Positions 15,096 to 23,041 of a DNA stretch of 64,000 bases are shown piece after piece. Where the stretch lies: contig ONLL01000013.1 in assembly GCA_900318685.1 (NCBI GenBank), positions 1-64,000 on the forward strand, given 5' to 3'. Position numbers and translations under genes: made by a program. The notes under the pieces were generated by a model. That model did not search any database. It saw only the letters and a program-made list of their open reading frames with translations, and was not told the origin of the DNA. How positions within the stretch are numbered: the stretch's first letter is position 1; every line of letters starts with the position of its first letter. The stretch is from an uncultured Prevotellaceae bacterium (GTDB taxonomy: Bacteria > Bacteroidota > Bacteroidia > Bacteroidales > Bacteroidaceae).

Positions 15096-17186
15096 TTATC
15101 GCTTGAGTATAAGTTTTCCATTGACAATGTAAAGACCCTTCAGCGAGTCGGCACTACGCAGATCACGGGTGTTCACCCTGCGTCCCTGCAGGTCGTAGAC
15201 GGCATTGGGAAGGGTGAAGGGGCTGTCGGCCACCTCGTCGATGGCATCGATGTTCGGATCGGGCTGGGCCTTGATCATGGTCTCGAACTGCCAGTAGTAA
15301 TTGCAGGAGGTGATGCGCACAGTGATGGGCACCTCGGTCTCCTCGGCCAGGCCGGTATTGTTGAAGTGTCCGTGCTCGTCGATGATGTCGGGACGGCCGC
15401 TGGTCCAGGCCACCGTCACGTTCTCATCGCCCTGCCACAGCCCGTCGAAGTCGACGTCGGCCTTCACTCGCTGACCGTAGTAGAACGGCATCTTCTGGTT
15501 GTTCAGCTGCCAGGCCAGAGCATACTTCGGATGCATCTTGTAGCCCCAGACGGTGACACCCGATGTCGACAGCCCTGTGAATGCGATGGTCTTGATGCTC
15601 CGCTGGTCCATCTGCTGCTCGATGATGACGGCGTTGTAGGTCGTGGCTCCCAGGCGGATGCTGAGGTAGCTCGTGCCCTCGGTCGTCGACCATACTCCTG
15701 CGTATTTTCCTGTGACCGTGCCGTCTTCGTTGAGCACAATCTTCACCGGCTCTACCACTTCGCGGTTCTTGTAGTCGATGTCGTACTTATGCACCAGCAC
15801 CTGATAGGTGCCAGCGATCTCCTCCTTGGTGAAAAGCTCGCGGGAGGCGATGGAGGCATCGGTCAGTGTGTCACCGTTGTATTCGAAGGGAGAGGCCACA
15901 AGCCAGCCGTTCTTGGTCTGGAACATCTGATGGACGCGCACCTGATGGCCTTCGCCGCCATTATTGAAGCGGGTGTGGTAGACCAGATACGTGCGACCGT
16001 CGTGGGCAGCGATGATGGAGTTGTGACCCTGTGAGAGCTCGCCCTCGCCGCTCTTACTGCCCGACATGAATCCCCAGTGGTCGTAGGCTCCCATCACCTT
16101 CACACCACGATTGTCGGCATTCTTGCCGTAGTTCATCTTATAGCTGTCGAAGATGGCATTGCGTGAGGCAGCATCGACATAAGGTCCGGTGGGCTTTTTC
16201 GAACGGAAGAGGCGCATCACATAGCCCCCCACGGAGTCGAGTCCGCCATAAGTCACGAAGAGATAATAATAGCCTCCTACATACTCGATATAGGAGCCCT
16301 CGCCTGAGACATAGTGTCCACCCGCAATTTTCTTGCCGAAGTAAGGGTCGGTGGTGATGTCGTCGCCACTACCCACGAGCTTGTACTCCACGTCGTAGTC
16401 GCGCAGGCCATTCTCCTCGTTCAGCTCGAGCATCCAGATGCCTCCCGACCACGACCCGTAGGCCATCCACAGCTTTCCTTCCTCATCGTAGAACACGCAG
16501 GGGTCGATGTCGTTGGGATAGCGGTTGCCCCATGAGCCACTGGTGTTGTAGCGTGAGGGCAGCGACGCCTGCGTGCCCAGCACCAATTCCAGGTCGGTGA
16601 TCTTCCACGGATGCTGACTGTCGTAGAAGCCGCTAATGACCACAGGCCCCTGATAGAGGTATGGGCCCTCGATGTTATCGCTCGTCAGCAGGATGATGCT
16701 CGAGTGCCAGCGGTCGCCGTTCACACTCAGGTACTGGCACCACTTCTGCATCGTCGGGTTCCAGATCACGTCGGGAGCCCACATGTTGCCGTTGATGTTG
16801 TAGCCGGCATCGCTGCGGGCTGCCCAGTCCATTGCATTGAACTGCGGGAAATCGACTTCCACGCCGCCTTTCATCACCTTCTTCACAGCAGGAGTGACGA
16901 AGGCTACATTGTTGCCGGCATTGTTGTTATTGCCCGCTTTCCAGGGAGAGCTGAAGCTGGTCCAGTTCTGCAAATCGGAGGTACGGGCACAGCCACGATG
17001 GGTGCCAAAGATATAATAACGATTCGTGGCAGAATCATACACGATGGACGGATCGTGGACGCTGACACGCTTCTTGGTTGTGGCCTTATAAAGCTTTTTA
17101 GCTTCAGCGGTTGTGAGCTCGGTCTGCTGGGCAAGCACATGGCCTACGGTCAGCAGCAGGATCAGGGTAGATAGTAGTTTTTTCAT
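15096..17186 (-). CDS. GH43 arabinanase/arabinosidase-like protein
   Basis: The 697-residue protein has a signal peptide (1-19, HVLAQ) and a five-blade propeller: catalytic base in SVHDPS (D45), the modulating aspartate in NDIDPC (D228) and the likely acid in SGEGSYIEY (E296). The pattern is closest to endo-1,5-alpha-L-arabinanases. A beta-rich C-terminal domain follows (about 440-550), then an Ig-like region and a sorting tail YDLQGRRV...GLYIVNGKLILKR. It is the first gene of the operon, with a TAnnTTTG promoter 24 bases upstream. The ATG at 17186 is chosen over one 22 codons earlier because it starts the signal peptide and leaves the promoter outside the gene. Confidence 0.88.
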   Translation of the reverse strand: MKKLLSTLILLLTVGHVLAQQTELTTAEAKKLYKATTKKRVSVHDPSIVYDSATNRYYIFGTHRGCARTSDLQNWTSFSSPWKAGNNNNAGNNVAFVTPAVKKVMKGGVEVDFPQFNAMDWAARSDAGYNINGNMWAPDVIWNPTMQKWCQYLSVNGDRWHSSIILLTSDNIEGPYLYQGPVVISGFYDSQHPWKITDLELVLGTQASLPSRYNTSGSWGNRYPNDIDPCVFYDEEGKLWMAYGSWSGGIWMLELNEENGLRDYDVEYKLVGSGDDITTDPYFGKKIAGGHYVSGEGSYIEYVGGYYYLFVTYGGLDSVGGYVMRLFRSKKPTGPYVDAASRNAIFDSYKMNYGKNADNRGVKVMGAYDHWGFMSGSKSGEGELSQGHNSIIAAHDGRTYLVYHTRFNNGGEGHQVRVHQMFQTKNGWLVASPFEYNGDTLTDASIASRELFTKEEIAGTYQVLVHKYDIDYKNREVVEPVKIVLNEDGTVTGKYAGVWSTTEGTSYLSIRLGATTYNAVIIEQQMDQRSIKTIAFTGLSTSGVTVWGYKMHPKYALAWQLNNQKMPFYYGQRVKADVDFDGLWQGDENVTVAWTSGRPDIIDEHGHFNNTGLAEETEVPITVRITSCNYYWQFETMIKAQPDPNIDAIDEVADSPFTLPNAVYDLQGRRVNTRDLRSADSLKGLYIVNGKLILKR

Positions 17187-17209
17187 TTTTTTGGATCGTT
17201 TTGAGGCTA

Positions 17210-17217
17210 CAAAGTTA
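17210..17217 (-). promoter_or_regulatory. -7 box TAACTTTG for the arabinan/galactan operon
   Basis: The minus strand reads TAACTTTG, 24 bases before the GH43 start. It serves the GH43 - DUF2264 - GH53 - 903-residue protein operon. Confidence 0.65.
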
Positions 17218-17272
17218 CTGCAATTGTGCGAAAAAGCCAAATATTTTGGCATTTTTATGATTAAAAAGCCCC

Positions 17273-19279
17273 TTAACGGCCGTTTTTGAACAGCCAGCGT
17301 AGCTGAATATCGACATCTGTCTGGTGGGAATGGGGTATGAGCTGCAGTCCGCTGCCTATGGTTTCCCGGTCGTTATAGCTGGTATGACCCACCTTCGCCG
17401 TCAGTCGCAGCTGGCTGCCAATGTCGGCCGATGCCTGTAAAGCCAGGTGAAAACCCTTGCCATAATAGGTAGGAAAATAGAAATCGTGCTGCATCTGTCG
17501 TTCATAGGCATAGATGCGGCTCTGAAAGGAAGTAGTGTTGAAATAGGAAAGGAAGCCATAGAGATGCCATCTGCCTTGTGTGAGCGATGCCTGCTGGCTG
17601 AGCATCCATCCATGATCCGAGGCTTTGTATTTGCTCTGCGTGAGGTCGAGCTGTGTCTTCATGGCCCACACCTTGTCGTCGTAGGAGAGTGCGATGCGTT
17701 CGCGATGATTGTCGTCGGATATCAGGGCGGTCTTGTCGTCGTTGTCCTTTTGGCGAAGATGTGATCGGTGGCGCACTAGCATGCTCCAACGGCTGTTGAA
17801 GTCATATGAGGCCTGCAGCAAAAAGTCCCAGGCATGCGACTCCCGCGACACCTGATAGCGAGCCCAGGGGAAGTAGGCATGGTCAGCATAGCCCTGCAGC
17901 TGCAGATGTGCCGTCGCCTTCCACGTGGCTCCCAGATAGATGCCGCTCTCGTTCTGCACGGCCGTGCTCTCACCAAAGCTGTGTCCGTGAAGGGTGGTGT
18001 AGCGGTAGCTGTAGAAACGCTGGATGGCTGTCATGCCTATGCGTGATGAAGGTTGGAGGCTCAGTGTATTGATCGTGGCCAGACGGGCATGGCCGTCGAC
18101 AGCAGTCTCGCCGCTGAAGGCAAAACGATGGTGGGTGTAGCCATAGTCCACGCTCATGTTCAGGAAATGGCGGCCATGAGGATAGTAGCGACGGAAGAGG
18201 GTCTGTCGCTGGGGTTGCAACGTACGGTCGAGCTTGGTAGTCACGCCAGTGGCTCCCCATCGCAAGGCCCCATGATGATAGGCCAGACGTGTGCCTGCTG
18301 ATGTGAGGTGGGTGTTGCCTTTCTTCTCCATCTCGGCGGGAGTGCGATGATAGCCGCTCGTGATGAGCGTCTGAGCGGCTCCGTCGCTGGTCAGAGTGGC
18401 ATCGATAGGACGATGCGACACGAAAGCCGACCACTGAAAGTGCTGTCCCAGGTTGAAAGTGGCCGCCACTCCACGGAAATAATCGCTCTCAGAGCGGGAG
18501 CTGTGAGGACGGAGGGTGCTGACACTGCGTCCCAGCGACTGCAGCGTGGCCAGCTTTCCCAAGCGAAAACTCTGTCCCAGCACAAGACCCATGCCCGCTG
18601 CTACCTTGTATTTGCCTACGATGAAGTTGTCGAGACGGCTCATCTTCTTCACCTGCAGATAGTAGGAATAGGTGTCATATCCCCAGCGGTTCTTGTCAGC
18701 AAAGAATGGCTCGCCAGCATCCTGGGCACCCATGAGTCCCAGTCTCAGATAGCGTCCGCTGCTCCATTCATAGCGCAGGGAGTGGCGATAGGCATAGCCC
18801 AGGTATCCGTTCTTGTCGCCCGCCCGCTGATAGGTGGGTATGCGAATGGTGGCCCACAGTGAGCTCTTTCCCCAATGCAGCAGGCTGTCGAGTGGCGATC
18901 TGACGGGCTTGTCATGATCTGCCTCCCCAGTCACATAGACAAAGAACGGCAGCAAAGCCAATTGCTGACGGTCGAGCGAACGTATCATACGCAGTTCTCC
19001 CAGCGAGCGCATAGGACCATAGCGGTCGAGATACTCCGCTATGTCCATCACCTGCATTGACGAGAGGAAGGGCAGCTGCTCGAGTTCTTCGCGTGTGACA
19101 CTGTTGAGGTCGAGGGGATGGGCGGCAAGCTGCTCCATGAGTTCATAGTTGTCATAGAGCAGTTCGCCACTCTCCTCATCGTCGTCGATGGTCATCATCT
19201 CGTCGTACACCTGCTGCCAGGACTGTGCCTTCAAGGAAACAGTCATTGAAACAGCCAACAGTAGGACGACAATACGCAT
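17273..19279 (-). CDS. Helix-hairpin-helix protein with outer-membrane-type barrel
   Basis: The 668-residue protein has a signal peptide (1-18, SLKAQ). A helix-hairpin-helix region follows at about 50-115 (LDLNSVTREELEQLPFLSSM; SLGELRMIRSLDRQQLALLP), like the ComEA-type DNA-binding fold but exported. The rest, from about 135, is strand-rich with many aromatic and paired basic residues, and ends IQLRWLFKNGR, typical of a beta-barrel. Proteins with this layout are widespread in Bacteroidetes, and their job is not established; DNA uptake or envelope assembly are possible. It is the last gene of the gltX-waaA group, 9 bases after a small membrane protein. Confidence 0.7.
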   Translation of the reverse strand: MRIVVLLLAVSMTVSLKAQSWQQVYDEMMTIDDDEESGELLYDNYELMEQLAAHPLDLNSVTREELEQLPFLSSMQVMDIAEYLDRYGPMRSLGELRMIRSLDRQQLALLPFFVYVTGEADHDKPVRSPLDSLLHWGKSSLWATIRIPTYQRAGDKNGYLGYAYRHSLRYEWSSGRYLRLGLMGAQDAGEPFFADKNRWGYDTYSYYLQVKKMSRLDNFIVGKYKVAAGMGLVLGQSFRLGKLATLQSLGRSVSTLRPHSSRSESDYFRGVAATFNLGQHFQWSAFVSHRPIDATLTSDGAAQTLITSGYHRTPAEMEKKGNTHLTSAGTRLAYHHGALRWGATGVTTKLDRTLQPQRQTLFRRYYPHGRHFLNMSVDYGYTHHRFAFSGETAVDGHARLATINTLSLQPSSRIGMTAIQRFYSYRYTTLHGHSFGESTAVQNESGIYLGATWKATAHLQLQGYADHAYFPWARYQVSRESHAWDFLLQASYDFNSRWSMLVRHRSHLRQKDNDDKTALISDDNHRERIALSYDDKVWAMKTQLDLTQSKYKASDHGWMLSQQASLTQGRWHLYGFLSYFNTTSFQSRIYAYERQMQHDFYFPTYYGKGFHLALQASADIGSQLRLTAKVGHTSYNDRETIGSGLQLIPHSHQTDVDIQLRWLFKNGR

Positions 19280-19288
19280 GATAGCGTA

Positions 19289-19666
19289 TTACTTGTTTTT
19301 CTGCCCAATGTAATAGACGCAAACTGCGCCTAATCCGTAGAGGATTATTGGCCAGCCTCCATCCACAAGCATAGCAAACAGGCAAAGTCCCAATGCGATG
19401 AGCGGCAGGGCAAAAGCCAAACCTGGGCTAAGCACAAAAATGGGCTTCAGTGGCTCTAATGCCTTCTGATCGCGAAATGCATACAGGCATGTATAAATAG
19501 GAGCTAATAAGGCAAGAATCAGCGTGATAGTACCAAACCAGCCCACTTTGCCAATTAGCCCAACTGGGGCAGAAAACCCGTACTTAACGAAGAAGAATGC
19601 CACTAACATCAAGACAACAGCAGCGATAGTAAACAAATTGACTTGTTCTTTAGTTAATTTACTCAT
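19289..19666 (-). CDS. Small membrane protein, function unknown
   Basis: The 125-residue protein has four predicted membrane helices (about 10-28, 38-60, 73-95 and 98-118) with short loops and a basic tail. No family was recognised. The ATG at 19666 gives MSKLTKEQ, a normal cytoplasmic start; the upstream in-frame ATG adds a hydrophobic stretch that looks like untranslated sequence. It lies between another small membrane protein and the helix-hairpin-helix gene on the same strand. Confidence 0.6.
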   Translation of the reverse strand: MSKLTKEQVNLFTIAAVVLMLVAFFFVKYGFSAPVGLIGKVGWFGTITLILALLAPIYTCLYAFRDQKALEPLKPIFVLSPGLAFALPLIALGLCLFAMLVDGGWPIILYGLGAVCVYYIGQKNK

Positions 19667-19712
19667 AACATTTAGTTTTAAGAGGTTAATAATTAATTGG
19701 ATTGGAAATAAG

Positions 19713-20111
19713 TCAAGTTTTTTCGATGGTAACAATACATGGGCAGATGAGTGCTATGATCAGATAGACATACATGCCAATGGCAGGTGCAGCCTGGGGC
19801 GCTATCCATAGCAGAATATTGAACAACAATGCAACGATGGCTGGCAGAAGAACCACTACAAGAGGCGGGCGACGATGAAAAATGGTGAACACAGACAGTA
19901 TCGTCGGTGCGAGAACAAGCAGCGCGAGAAGCACATAGCCCACAATCTGGTTAAATCCGCCATGTACGAGTCTGTCAATCTTATGCGGCAGGTCGTTTAT
20001 ACCAAAATGATAGCTCCGAATGGTGACCAACGGCAGCAACAATGCTCCTAGCATGGCGACGCTGCAAACGAAGGTGAAGATGGTGGTCGTCAGTGAAGTT
20101 CTCTTTTCCAT
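19713..20111 (-). CDS. Small membrane protein, function unknown
   Basis: The 132-residue protein has four membrane helices (about 8-30, 52-74, 80-100 and 105-128), a short periplasmic loop (SYHFGINDLPHKIDRL) and no known motif. It follows waaA by 3 bases and precedes a second four-helix protein, so the two may work together in the envelope. The function is unknown. Confidence 0.6.
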   Translation of the reverse strand: MEKRTSLTTTIFTFVCSVAMLGALLLPLVTIRSYHFGINDLPHKIDRLVHGGFNQIVGYVLLALLVLAPTILSVFTIFHRRPPLVVVLLPAIVALLFNILLWIAPQAAPAIGMYVYLIIALICPCIVTIEKT

Positions 20112-20114
20112 ACC

Positions 20115-21356
20115 TTATATCTCTACGTCTGACAATATCTGTTGTGTAGCTCCTGCGAGACTTGCCACATAGTCACCAGCCTGCTGTCCTGCTTCATGGA
20201 GGAAGGTTTCATCGGTGGAGAAAACGTCGATAAGCCGTGCGAAGGAATCATAGTCGCATATCTCGAAGCCTCCACCACAAGCCTTGAGACCCTGGGCTTC
20301 CTGGAACTTCTGATTCTCTGGACCGAAAACGACGGGCTTGCCCCAGACAGCTGCCTCGAGGGTGTTGTGGATGCTGACACCAAAGCCGCCTCCAATGTAA
20401 CATACAGTGGCATAGCGGTAGATGCTGCTGAGCAGTCCAAAACAATCGATGATGATGTACTGAGGGTTGAGGTTTGAGAGTTGAGAGTTATGGGCGTCCT
20501 GTTCAGCCTGCGAGTATCGGATGCCCTTCAGTCCCTCCAGCTGTTTCTCAATCTGCCTCAAATGCTCCTCGTCAATGACATGCGGGGCAATGATCAGCTT
20601 CCAACCGGGATGCTCCTTGAAATAACGGATGAAGATTTCCTCATCAGGCGGCCAACTACTGCCAGCGACGAACACCTTGGGATGCTCCTGGACAAACTGC
20701 TCGACGATCGTCAGGTCCTTGGCTTGCTCCTTGATTTGCAGCACTCGGTCGAAGCGGGTATCGCCAACGACGGTGACACAATCGATGCCAATGCCTGCAA
20801 GCAACTCACGACTGCGCTCGTTCTGCACGTAGAAACGGGTGAAGCACTTCAGCACACGCCCATACTGACGGCCATACCAACGGAAGAACACCTGCCCGTC
20901 GCGGAAAATGCTCGACACGCTATAGGTGGGCACACCACGATGTTTCAGGATATGGAGGTAGTTGTACCAAAACTCGTACTTGATAAAGAACGCCATCTCA
21001 GGACGGATGAGACGAAGGAAGCGCCGGGCATTGCGGATGGTGTCGAGGGGAAGATAGCAGATGATATCCGCACCCTGATAGTTCTTACGCACCTCGTAGC
21101 CTGAAGGCGAGAAGAAAGTGAGCAGGATCTTCAGCTCAGGATGGTCGCGACGTATCTGCTCCATCAATGGGCGGCCCTGCTCGAACTCACCCAAAGAGGC
21201 AGCATGGAACCACACATAGCGGGCAGTGAGATCGACCTTTTCACGCAACACGCGGAAGGCATCGCGCTCGCCGCGCCACATCTTCCTCACCTTCTCATTG
21301 AAGCGGCTATAGATGGCCACTCCCAGGAGGTATGCGTATATGATGACGTTGTACAT
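20115..21356 (-). CDS. waaA: Kdo transferase (lipid A core)
   Basis: The 413-residue GT30 enzyme transfers 3-deoxy-D-manno-octulosonic acid from CMP-Kdo to lipid IVA on the inner face of the inner membrane. A membrane-anchoring N-terminus (1-20) is followed by FHAASLGEFEQ with the catalytic glutamate (E57), FFSPSGYE, and the C-terminal CMP-binding half (FVAGSSWPPDEE; CYIGGGFGVSIHNTLEAAV; PVVFGPENQKF). The start overlaps the gltX stop by one base. A short simple repeat at 20459-20496 adds the residues AHNSQLSNLNPQ in frame, in a loop of the second domain. The enzyme should still work because all motifs are present. Confidence 0.93.
   Translation of the reverse strand: MYNVIIYAYLLGVAIYSRFNEKVRKMWRGERDAFRVLREKVDLTARYVWFHAASLGEFEQGRPLMEQIRRDHPELKILLTFFSPSGYEVRKNYQGADIICYLPLDTIRNARRFLRLIRPEMAFFIKYEFWYNYLHILKHRGVPTYSVSSIFRDGQVFFRWYGRQYGRVLKCFTRFYVQNERSRELLAGIGIDCVTVVGDTRFDRVLQIKEQAKDLTIVEQFVQEHPKVFVAGSSWPPDEEIFIRYFKEHPGWKLIIAPHVIDEEHLRQIEKQLEGLKGIRYSQAEQDAHNSQLSNLNPQYIIIDCFGLLSSIYRYATVCYIGGGFGVSIHNTLEAAVWGKPVVFGPENQKFQEAQGLKACGGGFEICDYDSFARLIDVFSTDETFLHEAGQQAGDYVASLAGATQQILSDVEI
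20459..20496. repeat. GGTTGAGGTTTGAGAGTTGAGAG repeat inside waaA
   Basis: A purine/T-rich array of GTTGAG, GTTTGAG, AGTTGAG and AGTTATGG words lies inside waaA. It is translated in frame as NSQLSNLNP and breaks an otherwise normal GT30 sequence. Confidence 0.55.
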
Positions 21357-22903
21357 TAGCCCAGTTCTTCTATGGCTCTTCGTGTGCGCCGCAACGTTTC
21401 GTCCTTACCCAGGAAAGCCGAGATATCGAACATGCCGGGACCCTTGCCCTCGCCTACGAGTGCCAGGCGCCAGGCGTTCATCACGTTGCCCAGTTTGTAT
21501 CCCTTCTCTTCTATCCATGCGTGAACCACTTTCTCCTGATTCTCCAACGAGAAATCGTCGAGCTGTTCAAGGAGGGTGCAGAGCTCGGTCAGCGTCAGGG
21601 CAGAGCCCGGCTCTCCTCCTTCGGGGGAGTTGGAGGGGGTCTTCCAGCGCTTCTTCGCTGTCTTCTCATCGTAAGCAGTGGGAGCCTCGAAGAAGAAAGA
21701 GCACAGCGGCCACAGCTCCTTGACGAACGAGACACGATCCTTCATCATGGCGACGACCTGCTCGATGCGCTCGAAACTGTCGGTGACACCATGAGAACGA
21801 CAAATAGGCTCGAACAGACGGGCTATCTCCTCAGGACTCTTGCGGAGGATATACTCATGGTTGAACCATATTCCCTTCTCGTAGGCGAACTTAGCACCAG
21901 CCTTCGAGCACTTCGTGATATCGAACAGAGGCACCAGCTCATCGAGTGAGAACAACTCCTGCTCACCACCCGGATTCCATCCCAGCAGTGCCAGGAAGTT
22001 GACCACTGCCTCAGGGAAGTAACCCTGCTCACGATAGCCCGATGCCACGACGTTGCCCTCCTCATCCTTCCAGTCGAGTGGGAAGACGGGGAATCCCAGA
22101 CGGTCGCCGTCGCGCTTCGACAGCTTTCCCTTTCCATCAGGCTTCAGCAATAGCGGCAGATGGGCAAAACGAGGCATGGTGTCCTCCCATCCGAAAGCCT
22201 GATAAAGCAATACATGCAGGGGAGCTGACGGCAGCCACTCCTCACCACGGATGACATGAGTGATCTCCATCAGGTGATCGTCGACGATATTGGCCAGATG
22301 GTAGGTTGGCAGCTGGTCGGCACTCTTGAAAAGCACCTTGTCGTCAAGGATATCGCTCTTCACATGCACCTCGCCACGTATCATATCGTCGACAACGACA
22401 TCCTGTCCGGAGTCGACTCGGAAGCGCACCACATACTGGTGTCCCTGTCTCAGCAAGCGTTCTATCTCGCTGGCCGACAAGGTCAGTGAGTTGCGCATGT
22501 GCATACGGGTACGGCTGTCGTATTGGAAGTTCTCAATCTTGCTTCGCACCAGCTCCAGCTCCTCAGGAGTGTCAAAAGCAATGTATGCACGTCCTGCTTC
22601 CAGCAGCTCCTGAACATATTTCTTATAGATGTCGCGCCGTTCACTCTGACGGTAGGGGCCATAGTTGCCGCCAAAGGATACGCCCTCGTCGAACTGGATG
22701 CCCAGCCAGCGGAAAGCCTCAATGATATAAGCCTCGGCTCCAGGCACGAAACGGGTGGAATCGGTGTCCTCGATACGGAACACCAAATCACCGCCATGCT
22801 GGCGTGCAAACAGATAATTGTACAAGGCGGTACGCACACCGCCAATATGAAGCGGACCCGTAGGACTGGGTGCAAAGCGGACCCTTACTCTTCTTTCTGC
22901 CAT
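21356..22903 (-). CDS. gltX: Glutamate--tRNA ligase
   Basis: The 515-residue class I synthetase charges tRNA-Glu. The HIGH-type motif is at 19-22 ([10 protein letters not shown]), KMSKS is present as KLSKRD at 260-265, and [10 protein letters not shown] near 42 is standard. A GC-rich repeat at 21606-21645 inserts about 13 residues ([13 protein letters not shown], about 422-434) in frame into the anticodon-binding domain. The ATG at 22903 starts [13 protein letters not shown], the normal N-terminus; the in-frame ATG 16 codons upstream lies over the promoter. It is the first gene of the gltX - waaA - membrane proteins group. Confidence 0.95.
   Translation of the reverse strand: MAERRVRVRFAPSPTGPLHIGGVRTALYNYLFARQHGGDLVFRIEDTDSTRFVPGAEAYIIEAFRWLGIQFDEGVSFGGNYGPYRQSERRDIYKKYVQELLEAGRAYIAFDTPEELELVRSKIENFQYDSRTRMHMRNSLTLSASEIERLLRQGHQYVVRFRVDSGQDVVVDDMIRGEVHVKSDILDDKVLFKSADQLPTYHLANIVDDHLMEITHVIRGEEWLPSAPLHVLLYQAFGWEDTMPRFAHLPLLLKPDGKGKLSKRDGDRLGFPVFPLDWKDEEGNVVASGYREQGYFPEAVVNFLALLGWNPGGEQELFSLDELVPLFDITKCSKAGAKFAYEKGIWFNHEYILRKSPEEIARLFEPICRSHGVTDSFERIEQVVAMMKDRVSFVKELWPLCSFFFEAPTAYDEKTAKKRWKTPSNSPEGGEPGSALTLTELCTLLEQLDDFSLENQEKVVHAWIEEKGYKLGNVMNAWRLALVGEGKGPGMFDISAFLGKDETLRRTRRAIEELG
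21606..21645. repeat. GC-rich mini-repeat inside gltX
   Basis: CTCTCCTCCTTCGGGGGAGT followed by TGGAGGGGGTCTTCC is a small inverted GC-rich element. Its coding-strand reading gives [14 protein letters not shown]. Related CTCCCCC/GGGGGAG elements occur at 49551-49622 and 61557-61672. Confidence 0.65.
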
Positions 22904-22940
22904 ATTTCTCTTTCTGGTTGTATTTTTGATTAAGTTGGTG

Positions 22941-22948
22941 CAAAGATA
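22941..22948 (-). promoter_or_regulatory. -7 box TATCTTTG for gltX
   Basis: The minus strand reads TATCTTTG, 38 bases before the gltX start. Confidence 0.65.
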
Positions 22949-23012
22949 CAAAAAAAAGTGACAGGTTGTGCATTTTCTTCCGTTTTTTTATGGCAAAGCC
23001 GACAAAAATGCT

Positions 23013-23020
23013 TATTTTTG
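23013..23020 (+). promoter_or_regulatory. -7 box TATTTTTG for the HD phosphohydrolase
   Basis: TATTTTTG fits TAnnTTTG and lies 22 bases before the ATG at 23042. It diverges from the gltX promoter. Confidence 0.6.
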
Positions 23021-23041
23021 CAGTCTGAAAGCAATATAAGC

